Positions 17,733 to 25,211 of a DNA stretch of 64,000 nt are shown here, in pieces (within the stretch, counting starts at the first letter, position 1; every line of letters starts with the position of its first letter). A model generated the notes under the pieces. That model worked only from the letters and a program-made list of their open reading frames with translations. It made no database searches and was not told the origin of the DNA. Made by a program: the position numbers and the translations under genes. Origin of the DNA: Flavobacteriales bacterium UBA7666 (GTDB lineage: Bacteria > Bacteroidota > Bacteroidia > Flavobacteriales_D > Crocinitomicaceae); contig DLHO01000026.1 of NCBI GenBank assembly GCA_002483265.1, forward strand, positions 62,001-126,000, in the 5' to 3' direction.

Positions 17733-17809
17733 CCAATTGATTTTAAATCATTAAGAGGTGTCAGGATTTTAAATTATCTAGAATCCTGATGTCTTAAAAT
17801 CCTAAAAAC

Positions 17810-18250
17810 ATGGAAAATCAAGATTTCACCTTAACATTAGTCACAGATACGTCTGCCAAAGTAGCTTTTGATCGAATCAATGAAGTTTCGAAATGGTGGA
17901 CAGAAAACCTGGAAGGAAATTCGAAGCAAGTGAATGACGAATTCACCGTTCGTTTTGGAGATGTACATATCACCACTCATAGATTGGTGGAAATGATTCC
18001 AAATAAGAAAGTAGTTTGGCTGACAACAAAAAGTGAACTCAATTTTTTAAAGGACAAAACGGAATGGGAAGGAACAACCATTAGTTTCGATATTTCAGAA
18101 AAGGATGGTAAAACACAGATCGTATTTACGCACCATGGTTTGGTTCCAACAATTGAGTGTTACACCGATTGTCAGAAAGGCTGGACTTATTACATCGGAA
18201 GTTTGTCCAAATTTGTGAACGAAGGAGAAGGAACTCCGGATCTCAAATAG
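17810..18250 (+). CDS. SRPBCC (AHSA1/START-like) domain protein
   Basis: A 146-residue single-domain protein of the Bet v1-like SRPBCC fold. It begins FTLTLVTDTSAKVAFDRINEVSKWWTENLEG, the usual first strand and helix of AHSA1-like proteins, and includes VRFGDVHITTHRLVEMIPNKKVVWL and TQIVFTHHGLVP followed by a C-terminal helix (GWTYYIGSLSKFVNEG). The fold has a hydrophobic ligand pocket; the ligand is unknown. Position downstream of the DinB gene (78 bp) is a frequent pairing in Flavobacteriales. Confidence 0.87.
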   Translation: MENQDFTLTLVTDTSAKVAFDRINEVSKWWTENLEGNSKQVNDEFTVRFGDVHITTHRLVEMIPNKKVVWLTTKSELNFLKDKTEWEGTTISFDISEKDGKTQIVFTHHGLVPTIECYTDCQKGWTYYIGSLSKFVNEGEGTPDLK

Positions 18251-18287
18251 CTTTTTAATTGCAAGTATTCTATATTTATACTTTCAC

Positions 18288-18303
18288 TCCGATAATTATC
18301 GGA
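18288..18303. repeat. 16-bp perfect palindrome
   Basis: TCCGATAATTATCGGA reads the same on both strands. It lies 30 bp upstream of the gene at 18333. Related CCGATA...TATCGG hairpins are common between genes in Bacteroidota; a similar degenerate one (AGATAAATATCGGGA) lies near 25195. Confidence 0.6.
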
Positions 18304-18332
18304 ATTGAATAGTATATTTTCAATTATAGAGT

Positions 18333-18737
18333 ATGGCTACTGAAGGAACAAAGGATAATCCGTGGAAATTAAAAACACCACCAATGTCGTCCGAATACGA
18401 AATGTATAAAGATGAAAAGGATGGGAAAGAAGTAATCGTATGCGTTGTTGGCAAAACAACCTTGCTTTATGATGCCCGATGCTTAACAGATCTTCAGAAT
18501 ATGCTGAAAAAACACGGCGATTGGATGGATTTGGGAAGTGCTGATGAACAAAAACCTGCAAAGGAAGGAACTATCGAAGCCTGGGGACGTTCAGAAAATA
18601 ATCCTGTTGGCGGTTGGTATGGACTTAAAAAAGGACTTCGCGGACGATTTGGAATGTATGTTCCGCCTTTAATGGAGAAATTGGGTCTTGCAGAAGTTAC
18701 TCACGATCCGAAGAACAATAAAATGCGTGCGAAGTGA
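18333..18737 (+). CDS. DUF6855-like conserved protein
   Basis: A 134-residue soluble protein with a very conserved appearance: ATEGTKDNPWKLKTPP, EVIVCVVGKTTLLYDARCLTDL, KKHGDWMDLGSADEQKP and GGWYGLKKGLRGRFGMYVPPLM. I associate these with DUF6855, found in many bacterial phyla, function unknown. Its TGA overlaps the GTG of the next gene (GTGA), so the two are translationally coupled. Confidence 0.75.
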   Translation: MATEGTKDNPWKLKTPPMSSEYEMYKDEKDGKEVIVCVVGKTTLLYDARCLTDLQNMLKKHGDWMDLGSADEQKPAKEGTIEAWGRSENNPVGGWYGLKKGLRGRFGMYVPPLMEKLGLAEVTHDPKNNKMRAK

Positions 18738-19354
18738 AGCAAGTTGACTTGCCGGAAAAATTAAGTCAGGCATTGCAATTAATGGAAGAAGAAGATGGCG
18801 TAATTGTCATCGATTCGTTGGTTCATACCAATTCGGAATTGGAAATCACTTTTCGCATCGAATATTTTCATTCTGAATTACCCACTCAGTTTTGGAAGGG
18901 GAATATACCGGGAATTCAAAAGGAACATTTTATAAATAAAGGTGTTTCAGAATCTACTTTTGCAATTTATTCAGAACATCCATTATTGATTGAATTGAAA
19001 GATGGTTGGGGAGAACTCTATTATAAAGGGAAGACAGAAAACGCTGAAAAACTATTCATTGATTTATATAAATTGTTTGAAAAAAGCTATTGGAAGTCTT
19101 TGGGATTTGGCTTTAAAATAAATGCCCCTGAAGGGATGTTGAATCTCTGCACTTATGAAGCGGGTTTATTTGCTTGTGGTCCTAAGTCAATTTTGTCTGA
19201 ATATGCTGCTTGTCTGAATGAAAATAACATTAAAACCAGTTTGATTGGTGAATATGAAGCATGGAATGATGACTTGAAAGTATTGATTATCGGAGAAAGT
19301 TATTTCGTTGCAAAGGAATTTAAATTTGAATTCATTAAATCTATCGATTTCTAA
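18734..19354 (+). CDS. hypothetical protein, 206 aa
   Basis: Starts at GTG 18734, overlapping the previous stop by four bases. No signal peptide. It contains strand-rich segments (ITFRIEYFHSELPTQFWKGNIPGI) and a conserved-looking MLNLCTYEAGLFACGPKS. Not recognised. Coupling to the DUF6855-like protein is the only functional hint. Confidence 0.65.
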   Translation: MKQVDLPEKLSQALQLMEEEDGVIVIDSLVHTNSELEITFRIEYFHSELPTQFWKGNIPGIQKEHFINKGVSESTFAIYSEHPLLIELKDGWGELYYKGKTENAEKLFIDLYKLFEKSYWKSLGFGFKINAPEGMLNLCTYEAGLFACGPKSILSEYAACLNENNIKTSLIGEYEAWNDDLKVLIIGESYFVAKEFKFEFIKSIDF

Positions 19355-19355
19355 A

Positions 19356-19386
19356 TTTATTAATGCAATTTTGTTGCGTTAATAAA
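19356..19386. promoter_or_regulatory. 31-bp inverted-repeat operator over the -33 region
   Basis: Arms TTTATTAATGCAA (19356-19368) and TTGCGTTAATAAA (19374-19386) match as inverted repeats at 12 of 13 positions, with a 5-bp spacer. The right arm contains the TTG used as the -33 element of the promoter ending at 19403, so a bound dimer would block RNA polymerase. The regulator is not identified. Confidence 0.65.
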
Positions 19387-19403
19387 ATGAAAGTTTAAAT
19401 TTG
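19374..19403 (+). promoter_or_regulatory. promoter, TTG-N19-TAAATTTG
   Basis: -33 TTG at 19374-19376 and -7 TAAATTTG at 19396-19403 with 19-bp spacing, an ideal Bacteroidota promoter. The ATG at 19428 lies 24 bp downstream, supporting that start rather than the TTG at 19401. Confidence 0.75.
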
Positions 19404-19427
19404 TCTTACAAACAAACTTTCAGCAAC

Positions 19428-20333
19428 ATGACAAACAAGATTTACGACGCAATCATTATCGGAGGTAGTTATTCCGGACTTTCGGCAGGAATGGCCTTAG
19501 GAAGAGCATTAAGACAAGTACTCATTATCGACAGTGGGAAACCGTGCAACGCACAGACGCCTCATTCACACAATTTCATCACACAGGATGGCGAAACTCC
19601 GCAAGCAATTGCATCCAAAGCACGGGAACAAGTAGCGAACTATAAAACGGTTGAATTTTATTCCGGATTGGTAATACATGGAGAGAAAACGGATTTCGGG
19701 TTTGAGATTACCACAGAAAGCGGAGAGATCTTTCTTGCACAGAAACTTGTTTTTGCAACCGGAGTCAAAGATATTATGCCGGAAATTAACGGAGCCGATG
19801 CATGCTGGGGAATTTCCATGATTCATTGTCCGTATTGCCACGGGTACGAAGTAAGGGACGAACAAACCGGAATTCTGGCAAATGGAGAGATGGCATTCGA
19901 ATTTTCAAAACTTATCCGCAATTGGACGAAAGAATTGACCGTATTCACCAATGGAAAATCAACCTTAACGGAAGAGCAAACAGCCAAATTAAAAGAACAC
20001 AGAATTGATCTGGTAGAAAAAGAGATTGAAACGGTTGAGCATATAAATGGATTCATGGAACGCCTTCGTTTTAAAGACGGAAGCACCGTGGAACTCAAAG
20101 CTATGTATGCAAAATTACCATTTGTCCAGCACTCGGATCTTCCTGAAAAATTGGGTTGTGCAATAACAGAACAAGGTTTTATTGAAGTTGATCCATTTCA
20201 AAAAACGACTGTTCCCGGCGTGTATGCTTGTGGAGATAATACCACTCAAATGCGCTCTGTGGCGAGTGCAGTTGCAACGGGAACACTTACCGGAGCTATG
20301 CTCAACAGAGAATTAGTAGATGAAGAGTTTTAG
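19428..20333 (+). CDS. thioredoxin-reductase-like FAD/NAD(P) oxidoreductase
   Basis: A 301-residue class II pyridine-nucleotide-disulfide oxidoreductase-like protein. The FAD-binding motif is IIIGGSYSGLSAG (about 10-21). The redox motif is CPYC at residues 134-137 (HCPYCHGYE). A second FAD contact appears in VYACGDNTTQM near the C-terminus. The NAD(P)-binding insert is present but lacks a clear GxGxxA loop (TGILANGEMAFEFSK), so the electron donor is uncertain. Relatives sit next to Rrf2 or HTH regulators and act in redox sensing or mercuric/thiol reduction. It has its own promoter with a long operator. Confidence 0.88.
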   Translation: MTNKIYDAIIIGGSYSGLSAGMALGRALRQVLIIDSGKPCNAQTPHSHNFITQDGETPQAIASKAREQVANYKTVEFYSGLVIHGEKTDFGFEITTESGEIFLAQKLVFATGVKDIMPEINGADACWGISMIHCPYCHGYEVRDEQTGILANGEMAFEFSKLIRNWTKELTVFTNGKSTLTEEQTAKLKEHRIDLVEKEIETVEHINGFMERLRFKDGSTVELKAMYAKLPFVQHSDLPEKLGCAITEQGFIEVDPFQKTTVPGVYACGDNTTQMRSVASAVATGTLTGAMLNRELVDEEF

Positions 20334-20379
20334 TGATAAAATCACTTGTTTTAGTGAAGCAATATGACAATTGAATCAT

Positions 20380-20387
20380 TATTTTTG
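20380..20387 (+). promoter_or_regulatory. -7 promoter box TATTTTTG
   Basis: Exact TAnnTTTG match only 4 bp before the ATG at 20392. If used, the transcript would be nearly leaderless; no good -33 element is visible, so this is weak. Confidence 0.35.
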
Positions 20388-20391
20388 TCGC

Positions 20392-20898
20392 ATGAATAAC
20401 TCAAAACCCTCCATGCGTGTTCTTCACAGATACCTTGGTTTTTTCCTTGCAGGAATCATGGCTGTTTATGCAATCAGCGGAATTGTATTGATCTTTCGTG
20501 ACACGGATTTTCTCAAAAGCGAACATATTGAAGAAGTGAAAATCGCGCCGAATGTCAAAAATGAAAACCTGGGCAAAGCACTTGACATGCGCAGGTATCA
20601 ATTTGAGAAAGAAGAGGGAGACCTCATTTATTTCAAAAACGGTGATTACAATAAGAAAACAGGAGTAGCACATCTTAAATCGATGGAGTTACCTTACATT
20701 CTGGATAAGATGACGCATTTGCATAAAGCATCAACAGATGATCCGCTTTATTGGTTGAATATTTTCTTTGGAGTGGCACTTTTGTTCTTTGTACTCTCTG
20801 CGTTTTGGATGTATTTACCTAAAACCAAAGTCTTTAAAACCGGATTATTGTATTCACTTGCAGGATTGGTTTTAACATTGATTTTGTTGTTCGTTTAA
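20392..20898 (+). CDS. PepSY-associated TM helix protein, short
   Basis: A 168-residue inner-membrane protein. The first helix (MRVLHRYLGFFLAGIMAVYAISGIVLIF) carries the histidine-containing start typical of PepSY_TM proteins (W/HrwLHrylG). A short periplasmic PepSY-like segment follows (about 40-105), then helices FFGVALLFFVLSAFWMYLP and a last C-terminal helix. Full PepSY_TM proteins are often iron-reduction or siderophore-linked; this is the short two-helix-pair version. Start at ATG 20392, rather than TTG 20371, puts the cytoplasmic tail at normal length. Confidence 0.75.
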   Translation: MNNSKPSMRVLHRYLGFFLAGIMAVYAISGIVLIFRDTDFLKSEHIEEVKIAPNVKNENLGKALDMRRYQFEKEEGDLIYFKNGDYNKKTGVAHLKSMELPYILDKMTHLHKASTDDPLYWLNIFFGVALLFFVLSAFWMYLPKTKVFKTGLLYSLAGLVLTLILLFV

Positions 20899-20949
20899 CT
20901 CGAATTTGAAAATAAATGAGTTAATTAGTGCTTCAATTAAGTTAACTCC

Positions 20950-21216
20950 ATGCTCCTAAAACGCATATTTTACAAATTGACTTCGAATGTTGTATTCATC
21001 ATCGAGGTAAAGAATTCCCGGGTTAAAAACGTCAGCGGTATTGAACATATCCGTTTCATGGAAGATTGTGCGGACGTGGTCAAAGAAACCGATTTGAAAC
21101 GCGGATTAATTTATGCCGTAAAAGCTTCAGATGGAAGAATTCTCATTAAAACTTCCGGTGAGGTTTCCCCTCAGGCTGCTCAAAGGCTCCGGAATTTGTG
21201 GAGTTTTTATTCTTAA
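20950..21216 (+). CDS. DUF3634-like small protein
   Basis: An 88-residue protein: FIIEVKNSRVKNVSGI at the start, GRILIKTSGEVSPQAAQRLRNLW at the end. This matches DUF3634 in general layout (short beta-rich protein ending in QRLRN.W). Function unknown. A 7-bp inverted repeat, GAGTTAA (20918-20924) and TTAACTC (20942-20948), immediately precedes the ATG. Confidence 0.6.
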   Translation: MLLKRIFYKLTSNVVFIIEVKNSRVKNVSGIEHIRFMEDCADVVKETDLKRGLIYAVKASDGRILIKTSGEVSPQAAQRLRNLWSFYS

Positions 21217-21225
21217 AATGAACCT

Positions 21226-21420
21226 ATGAAAGACTTTTTGAATGATTTCACGGAATTTATCTTCGGTAAAGGACTTAAATTGATTCTCTTGTTTTTTGGG
21301 ATTATGTCATTTGTAACGTTTATCAACCATAAGACACAAGTAGGATTTGCAATTTTAGCTGTCGGATTTATATTCAGCGCTGTTTATTTGTCAATTCATG
21401 AAAGAAATAAGCCGAATTAA
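21226..21420 (+). CDS. small membrane protein, 64 aa
   Basis: Two hydrophobic helices (LKLILLFFGIMSFVTFI and VGFAILAVGFIFSAVYLSI) separated by a short polar turn, after an amphipathic N-terminus. It begins 9 bp after the previous gene and its TAA overlaps the next ATG by one base, so it belongs to a compact three-gene unit (20950-21866). Not recognised. Confidence 0.65.
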   Translation: MKDFLNDFTEFIFGKGLKLILLFFGIMSFVTFINHKTQVGFAILAVGFIFSAVYLSIHERNKPN

Positions 21421-21866
21421 TGGAATTTAAAGTGAAAACGGTTGTTTTGTTTGCAGTCTCTTTTGTGACGACTTCATTATTGGCACAAACCGATTTTACC
21501 CCAACGAATAGTTCCGTAGAATTAGAGTATGAAATTGTAGACCGCAGCCCACGAACGATTACGTGTGTTTCCGGAGAATACAATTCACCTGATCATCGTG
21601 AATGGGATTCTACCTACTATTTTGCCCACATTATTTTTCCGGAATTAACTAATCAGTTTAATGAAGAGTTACTTTCTATCCGGACTTTGGAAATCATGAA
21701 ACGAGAAAACATCCAAATGGCATACATTTGGAGAGATAAGAAATCCTTGTGGATGCTGCCCTTTAGTTACCAATCTGAAGAAATGAGTGCGTCTTATAGA
21801 AAGAGTCACGTTGGTTGGGTCAGAGATCCGAAGGATGAACGAATCAGGTTTACACGAGTAGAATGA
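21420..21866 (+). CDS. exported protein, unknown function
   Basis: A 148-residue protein with signal peptide (about 1-21, KVKTVVLFAVSFVTTSLLAQ). The mature part is YEIVDRSPRTITCVSGEYNSPDH..., with a single Cys and an even spread of charged and aromatic residues. Not recognised. The start overlaps the stop of the small membrane protein (TAATG). Confidence 0.6.
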   Translation: MEFKVKTVVLFAVSFVTTSLLAQTDFTPTNSSVELEYEIVDRSPRTITCVSGEYNSPDHREWDSTYYFAHIIFPELTNQFNEELLSIRTLEIMKRENIQMAYIWRDKKSLWMLPFSYQSEEMSASYRKSHVGWVRDPKDERIRFTRVE

Positions 21867-21882
21867 ATCAACCGATTTCCCC

Positions 21883-21890
21883 TATCTTTG
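21883..21890 (+). promoter_or_regulatory. -7 promoter box TATCTTTG
   Basis: Exact TAnnTTTG match 16 bp before the ATG of the membrane-tethered LuxR regulator at 21907. Confidence 0.5.
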
Positions 21891-21906
21891 CCTTTCAGAT
21901 AAGATC

Positions 21907-22401
21907 ATGTTACAAAAACTGTTCGGTTCATATAAACTCATTTTGCTTTACGGGATTTCTCTCGCGGGATTGCTCTTTTTGATGCGTTGGCTGGAATTTC
22001 GCCTATTGTTCATTAGTCACGCAACCGAATTGTATGTTGCTGTAATTGCCATTGTATTTATGATTCTTGGAATTTGGCTTGCAAAACAGTTGACAAAACC
22101 CAAAACCGTTCTGGTCGAAAAAACAGTGTATGTTCCTCCTTCTGAAAACTTCGTGCGAAATGAAAAAGCCCTCGAAGAATTGGGAATCAGTAAACGTGAA
22201 CTGGAAGTTTTGGAATTGATCGCTCAGGGTTTGAGCAACAATGAAATTGCGGAACGCTTATTTGTTTCTTTGAATACGATCAAAACACATAGTTCGAAAC
22301 TGTTTGAAAAACTGGATGTGAATAAGAGAACCCAAGCCGTTGAAGCAGCAAAGCGAGTTGGAATCATTCCAATGAATTTCGAAAATCACCCGAAAGTATG
22401 A
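21907..22401 (+). CDS. membrane-anchored LuxR-type transcriptional regulator
   Basis: A 164-residue protein with two transmembrane helices (about 10-28 and 41-59), a linker of about 30 residues, and a C-terminal GerE/LuxR helix-turn-helix (about 93-150: SKRELEVLELIAQGLSNNEIAERLFVSLNTIKTHSSKLFEKLDV). There is no receiver domain. The DNA-binding domain would face the cytoplasm while tied to the inner membrane. It is followed by a DUF4199 membrane protein gene, a recurrent pair in Bacteroidota, so the membrane partner may set its activity; that is inference. Confidence 0.88.
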   Translation: MLQKLFGSYKLILLYGISLAGLLFLMRWLEFRLLFISHATELYVAVIAIVFMILGIWLAKQLTKPKTVLVEKTVYVPPSENFVRNEKALEELGISKRELEVLELIAQGLSNNEIAERLFVSLNTIKTHSSKLFEKLDVNKRTQAVEAAKRVGIIPMNFENHPKV

Positions 22402-22453
22402 GTCTGAAAAGGTTGCAGAACCTCACTTTTGTCGAAATCTTAAAATTGAAAAT

Positions 22454-22996
22454 ATGAAAAGAAATGTATTGGTTTATGGGACGATTGGTGGTTTGATAAC
22501 TGCTGTTTGGGTATTGATTGCGATGGTGGTCTTCTCACACGGATTGGATATGACGGTGGGAATGATCCTTGGTTACACATCCATGTTTATTGCAAATATC
22601 TTTTTGGTAGTTGGAGTGAAAAATTACCGGGATAAATACAATGGCGGAGTCATTACTTTTGGGAAAGCATTCAAAGTTGGAATTTTAATAACTCTTCTGG
22701 CGTCTACGATTTATGTCATCAATTGGTTGATTTATGATTATGCTACAGGATCCCAGGTGATGGAATCGTATTCGAAATCGATGCATGATCAACTGGTTGA
22801 AAGTGGTGCAAGCGAGGTATTTATAGCAAAACAAGATGCTGAAATGAAGGAGTTTATGATCCAGTATCAAAACCCTTTGTTTAAAGCAGCAATGACTTAC
22901 ATGGAAATCCTTCCGATGGGAATTCTGTTTACTTTGATCACTGCAATTGTATTAAGACGAAAAGTGCCGAAAACAATTGATCAACAGCTCAACTAG
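22454..22996 (+). CDS. DUF4199 membrane protein
   Basis: A 180-residue inner-membrane protein with four helices (about 7-28, 34-53, 73-95 and 145-168). It has the DUF4199 layout: GTIGGLITAVW at the start, MILGYTSMFIANIFLVVGVKNYRDKYNGGVITFGKAFKVG in the middle (the G.I.F..A...G motif), and a long soluble loop with amphipathic helices before the last helix. Function unknown. Located 52 bp after the membrane LuxR regulator. Confidence 0.87.
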   Translation: MKRNVLVYGTIGGLITAVWVLIAMVVFSHGLDMTVGMILGYTSMFIANIFLVVGVKNYRDKYNGGVITFGKAFKVGILITLLASTIYVINWLIYDYATGSQVMESYSKSMHDQLVESGASEVFIAKQDAEMKEFMIQYQNPLFKAAMTYMEILPMGILFTLITAIVLRRKVPKTIDQQLN

Positions 22997-23046
22997 TTAA
23001 AATTCTGCCTAATTTGGTACACGGTTTTTTTGAAGTTTCCTAATTT

Positions 23047-23964
23047 ATGAATGTCTTGATGAAAAGATTTCAGTTGTTGCTCTTGTTCTTAGTAGTTTTT
23101 CTAACTGCGCATGTCTCTTTTTCCCAAAATCCCATTGAAAAAAAGGTGCTGAAACTTCAGTTGGAAGCAATAATGAAAAAATACCGAGCAACAGTCGGAC
23201 TTGGATTAATTCACATAGAGAATGGAGATACGCTGGCGTTAAACAATGAACTTCATTTCCCAATGCAGAGCGTCTATAAGTTTCCCTTGGGATTGGCAAT
23301 ACTGAATCAGGTAGATAAGGGAGAGTTGACTTTGGATCAAATCTATCACGTTACAAAAAAGGACTTGCTAGACGAAACCTGGAGTCCCTTGAAGAAGAAA
23401 TTCCCCGAGGGAAATGTAGATCTCACAATAGCTGAATTAATGAATTATTCCGTTTCACAAAGCGACAACATTGCCTGCGACATTCTTTTCAAGCTGGCTT
23501 TAGGTACGAAACCGGTGAATAACTACATTCATGGAATCGGGATAACCGGAATGGAGATTGTGGCAACAGAACATGAAATGCGGGCAGATTGGAAAATTCA
23601 ATACAGCAATTGGAGCACACCAATGGAAATGACGCATTTACTAGAAGGATTATATCAAAAAAAGTACTTGTCAGATTCCAGTAACACCTTTTTGATGAAG
23701 CTGATGGTTGAATCATCGAATGATCCAACGAGAATCAAGGCACTGCTTCCAGAAGGAACCATTGTGGCGCACAAGACAGGAACTTCTGATACAAGAGGAA
23801 ATATAACCGATGCATGCAATGATGTGGGCATCATTTTCCTTCCGGATGGAACCCATTTGGCTTTATCTGTCTTCGTTTGTAAGTCTGAAGAGAATTACGA
23901 CGACACCCGAAAATTGATTGCGGAACTTTCCAAAACAGTCTTTGATTTTTATTCAAAAAAATGA
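23047..23964 (+). CDS. class A beta-lactamase, subclass A2 (PER/VEB/CfxA-like)
   Basis: A periplasmic serine beta-lactamase of 305 residues with a signal peptide (about 1-27). Catalytic motifs are complete: SVYK at 75-78 (Ambler Ser70-Lys73), SDN at 139-141 (Ambler 130-132), Glu175 in VATEHEMRAD (Ambler Glu166), and KTG at 243-245 (Ambler 234-236). The VATE...DW..QY.NWSTP stretch is the hallmark of subclass A2. The residue in the Ambler 170 place reads as Arg179, where PER/VEB have His. It hydrolyses beta-lactams by family; the spectrum cannot be read. The stop overlaps the next ATG by four bases. Confidence 0.95.
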   Translation: MNVLMKRFQLLLLFLVVFLTAHVSFSQNPIEKKVLKLQLEAIMKKYRATVGLGLIHIENGDTLALNNELHFPMQSVYKFPLGLAILNQVDKGELTLDQIYHVTKKDLLDETWSPLKKKFPEGNVDLTIAELMNYSVSQSDNIACDILFKLALGTKPVNNYIHGIGITGMEIVATEHEMRADWKIQYSNWSTPMEMTHLLEGLYQKKYLSDSSNTFLMKLMVESSNDPTRIKALLPEGTIVAHKTGTSDTRGNITDACNDVGIIFLPDGTHLALSVFVCKSEENYDDTRKLIAELSKTVFDFYSKK

Positions 23965-24683
23965 AATACATCAAATTAAATAAGAATTGGAACGCAGCTC
24001 CAACTGCTTCCGAGCCTCAGATTAGAGTAACTGAGAATACGCTGGAACTGATCTTCGATTTAGATCCTGCTTTTGTTCATATTGACGCAGGAGATAGAGG
24101 AACTCTGGAATTCTCAGAAGTATTTGCCTACAAACTGGAACCAATCAGCCAGGAAGAATATGAGAACGGCAAATTCAGATTCAAAAATGAGGACTTACCA
24201 TGGGGCAAATTTTACGAATTGCCGAATTCCGGCTGGAGGAATGATTTTCCGGCAGATAAAGTCATTGTAAATGAGTCATTGAAAGCAACGAAATTGAAGC
24301 ACTCTATCTTCTTTCTTCCGAATTGTATTTTCGAATGCTTGTCGGCAGAATACCAGTTTCACTTTGATTATGCCATTGCAGAGAAGCTCGAAGAAACCTA
24401 TCCAAAAGGGTATTTCAATCATTATTTGGCGATGTTCTCTTCACATTTCGATCAATTAAACTCGGGTAGTTATAAGGTTTACACCAATTTGTATATTCAG
24501 TTGGAAGGCAAAAAAGAATTCGATGCATTGAAAGAAGAAATCAAGAAGATCAAAGCCAATAAAGATGTGGATTCCTATGTGAAAATTGCCAATTACAGCG
24601 AGCTTCCCAATTTTGGAAGAAAACAACTCGACGAAATGATCAAAGTGATCGAAACCTATGACGCAGGTAATAAATATGCTTAA
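23961..24683 (+). CDS. hypothetical protein, 240 aa
   Basis: A soluble protein coupled to the beta-lactamase gene by an ATGA overlap. The first part is beta-rich (WNAAPTASEPQIRVTENTLELIFDLD ... GTLEFSEVFAYKLEP) and the C-terminal part helical and charged (KEFDALKEEIKKIKANKDVD). Not recognised. The coupling does not by itself suggest a role in resistance. Confidence 0.65.
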   Translation: MKYIKLNKNWNAAPTASEPQIRVTENTLELIFDLDPAFVHIDAGDRGTLEFSEVFAYKLEPISQEEYENGKFRFKNEDLPWGKFYELPNSGWRNDFPADKVIVNESLKATKLKHSIFFLPNCIFECLSAEYQFHFDYAIAEKLEETYPKGYFNHYLAMFSSHFDQLNSGSYKVYTNLYIQLEGKKEFDALKEEIKKIKANKDVDSYVKIANYSELPNFGRKQLDEMIKVIETYDAGNKYA

Positions 24684-24754
24684 ACGATCGAAAAATCTTT
24701 TCAATTGTCCAACTTGTCCCGACTCTTCGGGATTATCAATTTTCAATTAGAACA

Positions 24755-25171
24755 ATGAGCAAGCCAGCAGCAGGACGCATGTTCCAAGATATCAATTTTA
24801 AGGTGAAAAGTGCCTCAGGAAAGAAACTGGAGCAACTGATCGGAGTAGAAGATTCTGAAAGTCCGGAAAGTGGCCCAATTCTGATCTACATCAAAATGGA
24901 AGGAATCAGCTGGTCGCAATACTTTCTGGAATCCTGTTTTGGAGTATGGGAAAATTGGGGCGAAATTGAGACAGATGACGAAGCATACATTTATCCCGAT
25001 TACGGGAAAAAGTTTGAAGTAGAAGGTCAAATCATCAAAGCGGCTTATTGCAAAGACAATGAAATTACGCTTGAATTTGAAACAGGAGAAAAACTAACCC
25101 TGAAATACAAAGATCCGGAGGACTGGGATGGGGATACTGAAATGGTAAAGTGTAAATATGAAAGTGAGTAA
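24755..25171 (+). CDS. hypothetical acidic protein, 138 aa
   Basis: A small acidic soluble protein (many Glu and Asp), with aromatic-rich IYIKMEGISWSQYFLESCFGVWENWGE and a beta-like end (NEITLEFETGEKLTLKYKDPEDWDGDTE). Not recognised. The 70 bp before it carries a CCCGA...TCGGG hairpin (near 24718-24732) and the degenerate TTTTCAATT motif seen in other spacers. Confidence 0.6.
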   Translation: MSKPAAGRMFQDINFKVKSASGKKLEQLIGVEDSESPESGPILIYIKMEGISWSQYFLESCFGVWENWGEIETDDEAYIYPDYGKKFEVEGQIIKAAYCKDNEITLEFETGEKLTLKYKDPEDWDGDTEMVKCKYESE

Positions 25172-25211
25172 CTCTAACTTTTGAATTTTGATCCAGATAA
25201 ATATCGGGACA

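Noticed and set aside
17761..17789. TCAGGATT / AATCCTGA inverted repeat between DinB and SRPBCC genes
   Set aside because: Only 8 perfect base pairs with a 13-bp spacer and no T run; could be a weak terminator but not enough to claim.
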